Shown here: positions 46,878 through 56,455 of the stretch, one piece after another
Position numbering within the stretch: position 1 is the first letter of the stretch
Layout: each line of letters opens with the position of its first letter
NCBI GenBank assembly: GCA_963752495.1
Contig: CAVVYJ010000002.1
Location: 558,001 to 622,000, forward strand
Reading direction: 5' to 3'
Source of the DNA: CAVVYJ01 sp963752495
GTDB taxonomy: Bacteria > Pseudomonadota > Gammaproteobacteria > Burkholderiales > Methylophilaceae
DNA length: 64,000 bases
The notes under the pieces: model-generated
Databases searched by the model: none
Told to the model about the DNA's origin: nothing
Seen by the model: the letters and a program-made list of their open reading frames with translations, nothing else
Position numbers and translations under genes: made by a program

Positions 46878-48146
46878 ATGTCTTTGTTACCCAAAACACT
46901 ACCATTCGAGCTGTTTGTTGGCTTGCGCTATACCCGCGCCAAACGCAAAAATCATTTCATTTCATTTATTTCACTCACTAGCATGATCGGTATCGCGCTT
47001 GGCGTTGCTGCTTTAATCGTCGTGCTTTCCGTTATGAATGGCTTTCAGACCGAGCTGCGCAATAGCATTTTGGGCGTGGCATCACACATTGAAATCACTG
47101 AAAACAATAATCAGCTCAGCAGTTGGCAGGAAGTTGCCAGTCAGGTAAAGGTGCAGCCCAAGGTGGTTGCAAGCGCACCATATATCATTGCTCAAGGTAT
47201 GTTAAGTTTTGGTCAGGCAGTACAAGGTGCAATAGTGCGTGGCATATCGCCGAGTGAAGAAGACAAAGTTGCAGACATTGGCAAACACATGAAAGCCGGC
47301 GCATTGTCCGATTTGCATGCGGGCGAATTTAATATTGTTTTAGGTGCCGATTTGGCCTATTTGCTTGGTGTGGGAATGGGCGACAAGGTGGTGTTGATGG
47401 CGCCACAAGGTCAGTTTACACCAACTGGAGTGGTGCCACGCATTAAGCAGTTTAAGGTAGTCGGGCTATTTCAGGTGGGCAATCAGGAGTACGATGCCGC
47501 GCTTGCTTTGATTCATATCGATGACGCTGCAAAGCTTTATCGCATGGGCAGTAATGTTTCAGGATTACGCTTAAAATTGACTGATTTATTTGACGCTGGC
47601 GATATGGCAATCAAACTCAGTGCCGAGCTTAGACCTTCTGGTCAATACTATGTGAGTGACTGGACCCAGCAACATGCTAATTTCTTCAAGGCGATTCAAC
47701 TTGAAAAGCGTGTGATGTTTATTATTTTGACATTAATTGTAGCAGTTGCTGCATTTAACATTGTCTCGACGCTGGTGATGGCGGTAACCGATAAGCGTGC
47801 GGATATCGCCATTATGCGCACACTGGGTGCCGGCCCGCGCAGTATCATGGGTATTTTTATCATTCAGGGCGCGCTTATCGGCATTATTGGTACGATTGTT
47901 GGTGCGCTTGCTGGCATTTTAATTGCCCTCAATATTGAAAATATCGTGCCGTTTATCGAGAATCTCTTTCACGTCAAATTTTTATCTGCCGATGTTTATA
48001 TGATCAGCGAAGTGCCTTCACAATTAGAATGGCGCGATGTGACGACGATTGTACTGGTATCTTTTGTACTGAGTCTACTTGCCACGTTATACCCAAGTTA
48101 TAAAGCCTCAACAATCAACCCTGCTGAGGCATTGAGATATGAGTAA
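46878..48146 (+). CDS. lolC: Lipoprotein-releasing ABC permease LolC/LolE
   Basis: A 422-residue inner-membrane protein extracting lipoproteins to LolA. LPFELFVGLRYTRAKRKNHF opens it, then TM1 (IGIALGVAALIVVLSVMNGF), a periplasmic domain of about 220 residues and three TM helices with FNIVSTLVMAVTDKRADIAI and MRTLGAGPRSIMGIF (FtsX domain). It overlaps lolD by 8 bases. A single permease gene suggests a LolF-type homodimer, though another could lie elsewhere. Confidence 0.93.
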   Translation: MSLLPKTLPFELFVGLRYTRAKRKNHFISFISLTSMIGIALGVAALIVVLSVMNGFQTELRNSILGVASHIEITENNNQLSSWQEVASQVKVQPKVVASAPYIIAQGMLSFGQAVQGAIVRGISPSEEDKVADIGKHMKAGALSDLHAGEFNIVLGADLAYLLGVGMGDKVVLMAPQGQFTPTGVVPRIKQFKVVGLFQVGNQEYDAALALIHIDDAAKLYRMGSNVSGLRLKLTDLFDAGDMAIKLSAELRPSGQYYVSDWTQQHANFFKAIQLEKRVMFIILTLIVAVAAFNIVSTLVMAVTDKRADIAIMRTLGAGPRSIMGIFIIQGALIGIIGTIVGALAGILIALNIENIVPFIENLFHVKFLSADVYMISEVPSQLEWRDVTTIVLVSFVLSLLATLYPSYKASTINPAEALRYE

Positions 48147-48819
48147 TCCCATCATTGCTTGCCAGAATCTATGTAAAACCTATACAGGCCTGGATGTGGC
48201 CGTGTTAAATGGTATTGATTTTAATGTGAACAAGGGTGAACAGGTTGCGATTGTTGGCGCATCCGGTTCTGGAAAAAGTACCTTGCTGCACTTATTGGGT
48301 GGTTTAGATACGCCGAGCGAAGGAAATGTAGAATTACTTGGTAAAAAGTTAAACAGTGTGTCGGAAACGCAAAAAGGCATTTTGCGTAACCATTCCCTTG
48401 GTTTTGTTTATCAGTTTCATCATTTGCTACCCGAATTTACGGCTATTGAAAATGTCGCGCTACCCTTGCTTATTAGGCGCATGTCACGCGATGCTGCTAT
48501 GCAGGCCGCACAGAATATGCTTGTTAGAGTAGGGCTAGCGCATCGACTAGAGCACATGCCGGGGGAGCTTTCTGGTGGAGAGCGTCAACGTGCTGCGCTT
48601 GCGAGAGCACTGGTTACAGAGCCCGCTTGCATATTGGCTGACGAGCCGACAGGCAATTTAGATCGAGTAACTGCAAACCAAGTCTTTGATTTATTGTTGG
48701 AAATCAATGCAAGTCTAGGCACAAGTTTAGTAGTTGTTACTCACGATTTGAGTTTGGCAGCAAAACTGCACAGGCAATATAAGCTGGTGGATGGCAAGTT
48801 GTTAGCAATCAATGCGTAG
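48139..48819 (+). CDS. lolD: Lipoprotein-releasing ABC ATPase LolD
   Basis: A 226-residue ATPase: Walker A GASGSGKSTLLHLLGGLD, Q-loop FVYQFHHLLPEFTAIEN, signature LSGGERQRAALARAL, Walker B CILADEPTGNLD and switch His in VVTHDLSLA. FHHLLPEF is typical of LolD within the MacB group. Translationally coupled to the permease. Confidence 0.95.
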   Translation: MSNPIIACQNLCKTYTGLDVAVLNGIDFNVNKGEQVAIVGASGSGKSTLLHLLGGLDTPSEGNVELLGKKLNSVSETQKGILRNHSLGFVYQFHHLLPEFTAIENVALPLLIRRMSRDAAMQAAQNMLVRVGLAHRLEHMPGELSGGERQRAALARALVTEPACILADEPTGNLDRVTANQVFDLLLEINASLGTSLVVVTHDLSLAAKLHRQYKLVDGKLLAINA

Positions 48820-48880
48820 CTTGATGCGCTAGTGAGAATGCTTAGTCTAAACGGGCTGTATTCAGTTTAATCAATTCCTG

Positions 48881-48886
48881 TATAAT
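48881..48886 (+). promoter_or_regulatory. Possible -10 element before the SAF-domain oxidoreductase
   Basis: An exact TATAAT lies 32 bases before the ATG at 48919; no good -35 sits at the right distance. Weak support on its own, but the 99-base gap after lolD needs a promoter somewhere. Confidence 0.3.
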
Positions 48887-48918
48887 TTTTTTCAAAATAA
48901 CTTAATAGCACATAGCAT

Positions 48919-50064
48919 ATGGCAAATCATAAAACACGCGTTGGCGTCATCGGGTCGGGGTTTATTGCCTCTAGGCTTGCGCGCCTAATTCAGTCCGCAG
49001 ATGACTTTGAGGTTTCCAAAGTGCTCACTCGGCGACCGCTAAATTCTATTCAGGATATGGACAGAACATTATTAACGAACTCTTTGAATGAGCTGGTTGA
49101 TAGCAGTGATATTGTGTTTGAGTGCTCTGGCGACGTAGTGCATGCAACTGAAAACGTGCTTGCTGCGACGGAAGCTAAGAAAAAAGTAGTGACTTTGAAT
49201 GCTGAACTTCATGTTACTACAGGTTCGTACTTCACACGCCGCGGCGATTATGTGACAGATGCAGATGGCGACCAGCCGGGCTGTTTGGCTAGACTTAAGC
49301 AAGAGATCACTGGGATGGGGTTTGAGCCCTGCGCTTATGTGAACATTAAAGGGTTCATTAATCTAAATCCCGAACGAAAAGAGATGGAGTATTGGTCTGA
49401 CCAGCAGGGTATTCGGCTAGAGCAGGTGGTTTCGTTTACGGATGGCACTAAATTACAGATAGAACAAGCGCTAGTGGCTAATGGCCTTGGTGCAACCATT
49501 CCACCCGAAGGTATGATTGGTGCGCGTATCAACAGCTTAAATGATACCGATTATTTGGTGCAGATTTCCGAACAAGTGGGTATGCCAATAAGTGACTTCG
49601 TTCTTTGCAAAGGCGCGCCGCCAGGTGTGCTGATAGTAGCCAAGAGTGAACAGGCTGATATTTTAGGGAAATATATTGTCGGCCCATTAAAAACTACAGA
49701 AGGCTCGGGTTATGTGTTGTTAAGACCATATCATCTTTGTCATTTGGAAGCGCTCAATACGCTACGCAGAGTGGTGCAGGGTGAGGCTATGTTAATGAAT
49801 AATTCTACAAATCCGCATTTAACAATAGCTGCCATAAGCAAGCGTGAAATAAAACGTGGGGAAACCATAGAGCGAGGTGCCGGTGGTTTTGACGTGAGGG
49901 GCGTAGCAGTAAAAATTGCTGAGCATCGGGATGCTGTGCCAGTGTGCTTGTTGCAAAATACGCCGGTAAAGCGAGATATTGCGCCCGGTCAGGTTTTAAC
50001 TTATGACGATGTGGAATTGGCCGATACCAAAGCATTGAGTATTTATAAGCAGTTAACCAGTTGA
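48919..50064 (+). CDS. NAD(P)-dependent oxidoreductase with C-terminal SAF domain (COG4091-like)
   Basis: A 381-residue protein. The Rossmann fold begins RVGVIGSGFIASRLARLI; the middle catalytic region has VTLNAELHVTTGSYF and CAYVNIKGFINLN; the last 75 residues form a SAF domain (KREIKRGETIERGAGGFDV, then VKRDIAPGQVLTYDDVEL), a fold shared with sialic-acid synthase and FlgA. The family is annotated as predicted homoserine dehydrogenase, but homoserine is unproven and surface-sugar synthesis is also plausible given the glycosyltransferase next door. Reaction uncertain. Confidence 0.72.
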   Translation: MANHKTRVGVIGSGFIASRLARLIQSADDFEVSKVLTRRPLNSIQDMDRTLLTNSLNELVDSSDIVFECSGDVVHATENVLAATEAKKKVVTLNAELHVTTGSYFTRRGDYVTDADGDQPGCLARLKQEITGMGFEPCAYVNIKGFINLNPERKEMEYWSDQQGIRLEQVVSFTDGTKLQIEQALVANGLGATIPPEGMIGARINSLNDTDYLVQISEQVGMPISDFVLCKGAPPGVLIVAKSEQADILGKYIVGPLKTTEGSGYVLLRPYHLCHLEALNTLRRVVQGEAMLMNNSTNPHLTIAAISKREIKRGETIERGAGGFDVRGVAVKIAEHRDAVPVCLLQNTPVKRDIAPGQVLTYDDVELADTKALSIYKQLTS

Positions 50065-50094
50065 TTGCAAAACGCGCTACAGAAATTATCGAAC

Positions 50095-51087
50095 ATGCCA
50101 GTGACAATAATAAATAACGCAGAGGATCCTTCAGCAGATTGGGTCTTTCTAAAGGACAAAATGAACGATAGCGCTATAAATTGGCGCTTTCATAATGCGA
50201 TTCCAAGAAATTTTCTAGAAAAAAAAATCAGTAAGCCGAGTCTTTCAAGAATACGTGCTGCATTCAATACCGCGCTTGAGGCCAAAAAGCTTGATGCGCA
50301 ATTAATTATTTCACATGGGCCCAATGTGACATTTTGGACTGCGATTTTTTGTTGCCTACTTAACGTAAAAAGTAAACATATCGCTTTTTCATTCACGTTT
50401 ACCAAATTGCCTGGCAAGTTAAAAAGTTGCATGATGAAATATGCGCTACGTAATGTGCATAAATTTACTTCTTTTTCCAATGTAGAGCGTGAGCTCTATT
50501 CAAAGTATTTTAGCTTACCCATTGAGAAGTTTGATTATTTGCCGTGGACAATGGATACACCTGAAACAGATGACACGGTCATGAATCAATCAGCCTATAT
50601 TTGTGCGGCGGGTGGCGAGGGTCGAGACTACAATACATTGATTGACGCCATGGATGGGCTGGACATAAATTTGGTCATTATCGCAAGGCCGGAGAATCTC
50701 AAGCACAGGAAACTTCCGCCAAATGTAACGTTGCTTACCAATGTCCCATTGAAAAAATTCTGGGCTGCAATTGCGCAATCAAAATTTTCTGTCGTGCCAA
50801 TGCTGGCTAAAGATACAAACTGCGGGCATGGCACGATTGTGGGCGGGTACGCCCTTGGCAAAGCCGTTGTTACAACATATTCTTATGCGACACAAGATTA
50901 CGCAGTAAGCGAATATAACAGCCTCATTTCCGAACCGGGTGATAGTAAAGGGCTGGCGGAAAATATCACGCGCTTGTGGAATGATGACGCCTTGTGTGAG
51001 GCAATGTCAAAAAATGCACTCAAGCATTATCAAGAAAACTATGATCCAGTGCATGCAGTAAATTACATTAAGTCGTTTTTGCATTAA
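50095..51087 (+). CDS. Glycosyltransferase, GT4-like
   Basis: About 330 residues with a two-Rossmann GT-B layout. The C-terminal half has AAGGEGRDYNTLIDAMDGL, LLTNVPLKKFWAAIAQSKF, a nucleotide-sugar region CGHGTIVGGYALGKAVVTT and the closing LISEPGDSKGLAENI. N-terminal half lacks a signal or TM. Substrate unknown; probably builds a surface polysaccharide. The frame is open from a TTG directly after the previous stop (50065); the ATG at 50095 is my choice. Co-directional with the SAF oxidoreductase, 30 bases apart. Confidence 0.75.
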   Translation: MPVTIINNAEDPSADWVFLKDKMNDSAINWRFHNAIPRNFLEKKISKPSLSRIRAAFNTALEAKKLDAQLIISHGPNVTFWTAIFCCLLNVKSKHIAFSFTFTKLPGKLKSCMMKYALRNVHKFTSFSNVERELYSKYFSLPIEKFDYLPWTMDTPETDDTVMNQSAYICAAGGEGRDYNTLIDAMDGLDINLVIIARPENLKHRKLPPNVTLLTNVPLKKFWAAIAQSKFSVVPMLAKDTNCGHGTIVGGYALGKAVVTTYSYATQDYAVSEYNSLISEPGDSKGLAENITRLWNDDALCEAMSKNALKHYQENYDPVHAVNYIKSFLH

Positions 51088-51098
51088 TTTTTTTGCAA

Positions 51099-53490
51099 AT
51101 GATTTTATTTGCGCTAGGTTTTGTATTCGGCGCTTGCTTGCTGCAACAGCAAGCAAATTTACCTAGTCTGCAATCCTCATGGATATTGGCTCCCAGCCTT
51201 ATTGTTTTTCTCAATTATCATCGTTTTAAAATCAATTTTTACATTCGAGAAGTGTGTTTTTTGGCATTTGCAGGTTTGCTTGGCTTCTTTTGGGCGGCGA
51301 TTTTTGCCAACCTTCGCTTGGCTGATGAACTTCCACGTGAGTGGGAGCAGCAAAAAATCGAGATAGTGGGCGTGGTATCAAGTCTGCCAGAGGTGACCGA
51401 GCGAGGTGAACGGTTTCGTTTCGATGTGGAGAAAATTCTGACATCAGGTGCAAAAGTTCCCAAACATATTTCACTCAATTTTTATCGACAGGTTGAATCT
51501 CAAAAAACCGAAAATGCGCCGAGCTTGAGTAATTATTTTCACGCAGGTGAGCGCTGGCAGTTTACCGTTCGCCTCAAGCGTCCACACAGCACTTATAATC
51601 CACACGGCTTTGATTTTGAGGCATGGGCACTGGCTGAAAATATTCGCGCCACTGGCACAATCCGCAGTAAAAGCGGCTACAAAAAATTAAGCGATTTTGT
51701 TTGGCGGCATGGGTTTGTTCTAAAGCCGGGTTACTTATTGGAAAATGTACGAGAAAAGATTGGCAATCGTATTTCGCAAACACTCGCTCGGCAACCCCTA
51801 TGCAGGCGTGATTCGTGCCTTGGTGATGGGCGATGATAGCCAAATTAGCAGGGATGTTTGGGAAGTGTATTTGCGCACAGGCACCATTCATTTGGTGAGT
51901 ATTTCTGGTTTGCATATCACGATGTTGGCAGGTCTGGCGTTTGCTTGCGTGGCTTTTGTCTGGCGAAGGATACCCAGTTTTGTCTTGCATATGCCAACAC
52001 GACAGGCAGCCACAATTGGCGCAGCATTCGTTGCAATTTTGTACGCTTGTTTGGCTGGGCTTTCTATCCCTACCCAACGCACCTTATTAATGCTGCTAAC
52101 GCTTGCGGCAGCACTATTGCTCGGTCGCAGAATTCCAACTTCGCGCGTGCTGGCTATTGCCTTGTTTGCGGTTGTGTTGGCTGATCCCTGGTCGGTTATC
52201 TCACCCGGGTTTTGGTTATCATTTAGTGCAATCGCGCTAATTGCTTATGTGTCCGCCAACAGGCTTGGGGTGATGAATTGGCTAAAAGAGGCTACCAATA
52301 CGCAATGGGCAGTGACAATCGGCCTCACACCGCTCTTAATCTTTATGTTTGGGCAGACATCGCTTATTTCGCCGATTGCCAATGCTTTGGCTATACCTGT
52401 CATTAGTTTGATGGTTGTGCCGCTCGCTATTTTGGGTGGTTTGTTACAGCTAGATTCTGTTTTGCATTTGGCACACTTTGTATTGGCCTTATGTATGCAT
52501 GGGTTAAATTGGCTGGCTAGTTCGCCAATTGCTACATGGAACCAGGCTGCGGCACCTTTTTGGACAATTATTTTAGCTGTTTTTGGTGTGAGTTGGTTAT
52601 TGTTGCCACGTGGTTTTCCATTAAGGATATTGGGCATTATTTTGCTGCTGCCCATGTTGTTTATAAACCCAATAAATCCTGCGCAGAGTGAAATGAAAGT
52701 CACTGTGCTCGACGTGGGGCAGGGTTTGGCAGTGGTGATTCAAACGGCACAACATGCGATGCTCTATGATGCAGGACCCGGATATTCTGCACAAAGCGAT
52801 GCGGGGAGCAAGATTGTCGTGCCCTTTTTGCGTGGGCAAGGGATTAAAAAATTAGATGGGTTACTTATTAGCCATAATGACTTGGATCACAGTGGCGGCG
52901 CTAATTCAGTTATGCTGCAATTGCCGGTAAGTTGGCTGATGAGCTCTTATACTTTGCCAGAAAGCAGAGTCAAGGTTAAAAAAATCTCATGCATTGCGGG
53001 GCAATCATGGGTTTGGGATGGCGTGCGTTTTGAAGTGCTATATCCAAGCGCAGGAAGTGATGAACAAACCGAAATTAAGGATAATAATAAAAGTTGCGTG
53101 CTTAAAGTGACAAGTAAATACGGCGCTATTTTACTGACTGGGGATATTGAGAAAGAAGCAGAAATGGCATTGCTAGAAGCTAATAAACACGCGCTTCGTA
53201 GCGATGTGCTTATTGCTCCGCACCATGGCAGCAAAACATCATCTACAGTAGAGTTTGTGCAGGCGGTGGCTGCTAAACATACAATTTTTACGGTGGGATA
53301 TCTTAATCGCTTTGGTCATCCCAAGCCATTGATAGAGAAGCGTTACGAAGAAAGTGGAGCGTCTTTGTATCGCTCCGATTATCAAGGTGCGCTTGAGATG
53401 CGCTTTACTCATTTAGCGCCATTTAGAATAGATAGTTGGCGCGAAAAACATCCAAAATACTGGCAAGATAAATATTCGCTTAAAAATTAG
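51099..53490 (+). CDS. comEC: DNA uptake channel ComEC/Rec2 (one frameshift)
   Basis: Inner-membrane channel for single-stranded DNA in natural transformation. About 797 residues: DUF4131-type N-terminal region with TM helices, an OB-like domain, then the Competence domain (IRALVMGDDSQISRDVW, GTIHLVSISGLHITMLAGL) with many TM helices, and a C-terminal metallo-beta-lactamase domain (VTVLDVGQGLAVVIQ, ISHNDLDHSGG, APHHGSKTSS). The frame shifts near 51785-51792 (one C too many) joining RISQTLA to GNPYAGVIRA. With pilT, pilU and a pilin in the same window this suggests transformability. Confidence 0.92.
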
Positions 53491-53619
53491 TCATAGTTGT
53501 GAGTTGTAAAGAACTATTTACACATTGAAGCTTGCCGAAGCAGGCGCATCTGCGCTAAAGTAACGCTAGTTTTGACTGTATTAGGTTTTATGTCACTGGT
53601 TTCATAAAGGAGCAATACT

Positions 53620-54225
53620 GTGTGGGAAATTATCAAGGCCGCGGGTTGGCCAATCTGGCCGTTAATAATCGCCTCAATTATCGCATTAGCCATAATTGGA
53701 GAGCGTTTTTGGGCCTTGCGCCGTGAAATCGTTGCGCCTAGTAACTTATTGCCCGAGGTGCAAAAATGGCTGGGGCAGGGCGGCGTTACCAAAGAAACAC
53801 TTGGTAAGCTCGAAAAGCATTCTATGCTTGGCGCTATTTTTGCCAGTGCTTTGGCGAGTGCAAAAAGTTCTCGTGAGATAACAAAAGAGTCTATCGAGGA
53901 AACCGGTCGCGCTGTTGCTCATAAGCTGGAGCGCTATTTACCTATACTGGGCACCATTGCCACCGTCGCGCCTTTGCTGGGCTTGCTGGGTACGGTAATT
54001 GGTATGGTCGAGTTATTCGGTTCTTTTACCAATAGTGGCCATGATGTTGCACAATTTGCACGCGGTATCTCGGTTGCACTATATAACACTGCTGCGGGGA
54101 TTATCGTTGCGGTACCTGCGATGATTGCCTATCGCTATTTCCGTAGTAAAGTCGATGACTTGCTGGTGGATATGGAGCAGCAGGCGGTTAAGTTGGTCGA
54201 AATTATCCACGGCGAGAGAAGCTAG
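53620..54225 (+). CDS. exbB: ExbB/TolQ-type proton channel, second copy
   Basis: A 201-residue MotA/TolQ/ExbB protein: one TM near the start (WPLIIASIIALAIIGERFWA), then TIATVAPLLGLLGTVIGMVE and ISVALYNTAAGIIVAVPAMI helices. It starts at GTG with AAAGGA upstream. With the exbD just downstream and lipid A genes after it, this is the betaproteobacterial exbBD-msbA-lpxK arrangement, separate from the iron locus pair at 19.8 kb. Its energised partner is unknown. Confidence 0.92.
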   Translation: MWEIIKAAGWPIWPLIIASIIALAIIGERFWALRREIVAPSNLLPEVQKWLGQGGVTKETLGKLEKHSMLGAIFASALASAKSSREITKESIEETGRAVAHKLERYLPILGTIATVAPLLGLLGTVIGMVELFGSFTNSGHDVAQFARGISVALYNTAAGIIVAVPAMIAYRYFRSKVDDLLVDMEQQAVKLVEIIHGERS

Positions 54226-54226
54226 T

Positions 54227-54649
54227 ATGAATTTTCAACGCGGTAAACGTAACGAAGAGCTCGAGATGAATCTCGTGCCTTTGATAGACGTTTTGTTGGT
54301 GATTATCATCTTTTTGGTAGTGAGCGCTACCTTCTCGCGCACGAGTGAATTACAGATTAATTTGCCAACTGCAGAAGCGAACAGCCCGCAGGAAAAACCC
54401 TTGGTAATTACCGTGGATGTAGATGCCAGCGGGCGGTATGTGGTAAATGAAACTGCCGTGACAGGTGGAACTGTCGAAGAAATTAGCCGGGCGCTTACAG
54501 CCGCTGTCGGCACAGGCAAAGATCCAACCATAGTCATTAATGCGGATGCAAAATCGACGCATCAATCAGTGGTGAACGTGATGGAAGCAGCGCGTGTGGC
54601 TAATTACACGCATATTACTTTTGCCACGCAAATTGGGTCAGATAATTAA
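54227..54649 (+). CDS. exbD: ExbD/TolR-type protein, second copy
   Basis: A 140-residue protein with one TM containing the essential Asp (MNLVPLIDVLLVIIIFLVVS) and a periplasmic domain with PTIVINADAKSTHQSVVNVM. The ATG is one base after the upstream exbB stop (TAG-T-ATG), so the pair is coupled. Complete and intact, unlike the copy at 20.5 kb. Confidence 0.93.
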   Translation: MNFQRGKRNEELEMNLVPLIDVLLVIIIFLVVSATFSRTSELQINLPTAEANSPQEKPLVITVDVDASGRYVVNETAVTGGTVEEISRALTAAVGTGKDPTIVINADAKSTHQSVVNVMEAARVANYTHITFATQIGSDN

Positions 54650-54688
54650 ATTAATACAACTTTTTGATTCATCTTCGACGAGTAAGTG

Positions 54689-56449
54689 ATGTCGGAATCA
54701 TCTCGAAAAAAACACCCACAACCGCCAATTCACAATGCTAAGGCATTGTATTTGCGTATTTTTAGCTATGCTTGGAAGCATCGGCTGGTGTTTGTTGTCA
54801 CCATTATTTCTACGGCAATACTCTCATTAAGTAATACGGGTTTTTTGGCGCTTATCAAAAAAGTGACAGATGAGGGTTTTGTAAAACAATCCCCAGATCA
54901 AATTATGTTTTTACCTCTCATGCTATTCGCTTTGATGGCGGTACGCGGAGTTGCGGGATTTGCTTCCATGTATAGCATTCGCTGGGTTGCAAGGCATGTG
55001 GTGGCTACACTAAGGCTAGAGGCATTTGAAAAACTTATGCATTTGCCTGTGAGCTTTTACGATGCGCAATCTACCGGCATGCTGGTCTCCAAGCTCACTT
55101 ACGATGCAGAGCGGCTGTCCAATGTGTGTACACGCTCTGCAATGAACGTGTTGCGCGACATACTTACGGTTGTTGGTTTAATAGGGTATATGCTTTATCT
55201 GGATTGGCGGCTGACGCTGGTGTTTGCAATTGTGACGCCATTTATGGCCTTGTATTTGCGTAAAACCACGCCAAAACTTCGTGCTAATGCAAAAAAAGTA
55301 CAACAAGCGGTGGGTGAAATTACCAAAGCATCGGAAGAAGCGATATCCGGTCAGCGCATTGTTAAAATTTTCGGCGCACAGGATTATGAAAATCAACGTT
55401 TTACTAATCTAGTCACTAAAAATCGTGATTTAGAGTTGCGCTCTTCCAGGATCTCGGGATTAAATAGTTTTGTGGTGGAATTGTTAGCAGCGCTTGCGCT
55501 GGCCATGGTGGTTTATTATGCGTTAGGGCGTTTTACGGTAGGCGAGTTCGCCGCTTTTGTCGGCGCACTTTTAATGTTGATTACTCCCATTAAGCATATC
55601 ACTGCTGCCAATGAAGATTTTCAAATTGGCCTTGCCGCCGCACAAAGTGTGTTTGATGTGATTGATAGCCCAGCCGAGCGCGATGAGGGTGAAAAAGCCA
55701 TGCCGCTTTGCAAAGGTGAAATCGAGTGTAGAAATGTGACACTGCGTTATGATAATTCGACCCGCCCTGCACTAGATAACCTGAGCTTTGTAGTCAACCC
55801 CGGTGAAAAAGTTGCCTTGGTTGGACGCTCAGGCGGCGGAAAAACTTCGCTTGTGAATTTGCTGCCACGTTTTTACGAGTTGCAACAAGGCTTGGTATTG
55901 CTAGATGGTGTGGATATTCGCGCTTTAACATTGAGAGGCTTGCGAGCACAGTTCTCACTGGTCAGTCAGGATATTATTCTCTTTAACGATACAGTTTTTA
56001 ATAATATCGCCTATGGCGCATTAAGAAGTGCGACCGAGGCTGAGGTGATTGCCGCAGCACAAGCAGCGCATGCCTGGGAGTTTATACAACAATTGCCTTT
56101 GGGTTTACAAAATGAAATCGGTGATCGTGGCGTGCGCCTTTCTGGCGGGCAGCGCCAGCGTATTGCCATAGCGAGCGCGATTTTAAAAAACGCACCGATA
56201 TTGTTGTTAGATGAAGCAACCTCGGCTTTGGATAGTGAATCTGAACAACATGTACAAGCTGCTCTGGATGCGCTGATGCAAAATCGTACCAGTATTGTGA
56301 TTGCGCACCGCCTGAGCACGATTGAAAACGCCGATAGAATCTTGGTGATGGATCATGGCAAAATTGTCGAGTCAGGTACGCATCAAGCATTGTTGGCGAT
56401 GAATGGTTATTACACCAAGTTATACCAAAAAGAGTTTAGTGATAAATAA
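54689..56449 (+). CDS. msbA: Lipid A export ABC transporter MsbA
   Basis: A 586-residue half-transporter that flips lipid A-core. Six TM helices (about 25-320), FLALIKKVTDEGFVKQ and VSFYDAQSTGMLVSKLTYDA are MsbA-like; the ATPase has Walker A GRSGGGKTSLVNLLPRFY, signature LSGGQRQRIAIASAI and Walker B ILLLDEATSALDSESEQ. It stands between exbD and lpxK, as in relatives. The ATG at 54689 is preferred to GTG three bases earlier. Confidence 0.95.
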   Translation: MSESSRKKHPQPPIHNAKALYLRIFSYAWKHRLVFVVTIISTAILSLSNTGFLALIKKVTDEGFVKQSPDQIMFLPLMLFALMAVRGVAGFASMYSIRWVARHVVATLRLEAFEKLMHLPVSFYDAQSTGMLVSKLTYDAERLSNVCTRSAMNVLRDILTVVGLIGYMLYLDWRLTLVFAIVTPFMALYLRKTTPKLRANAKKVQQAVGEITKASEEAISGQRIVKIFGAQDYENQRFTNLVTKNRDLELRSSRISGLNSFVVELLAALALAMVVYYALGRFTVGEFAAFVGALLMLITPIKHITAANEDFQIGLAAAQSVFDVIDSPAERDEGEKAMPLCKGEIECRNVTLRYDNSTRPALDNLSFVVNPGEKVALVGRSGGGKTSLVNLLPRFYELQQGLVLLDGVDIRALTLRGLRAQFSLVSQDIILFNDTVFNNIAYGALRSATEAEVIAAAQAAHAWEFIQQLPLGLQNEIGDRGVRLSGGQRQRIAIASAILKNAPILLLDEATSALDSESEQHVQAALDALMQNRTSIVIAHRLSTIENADRILVMDHGKIVESGTHQALLAMNGYYTKLYQKEFSDK

Positions 56450-56455
56450 GGGCGG

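Noticed and set aside
53491..53619. Promoter with TTGACT at 53572
   Set aside because: No -10-like hexamer at 16-18 bases; the match to -35 alone is not meaningful.
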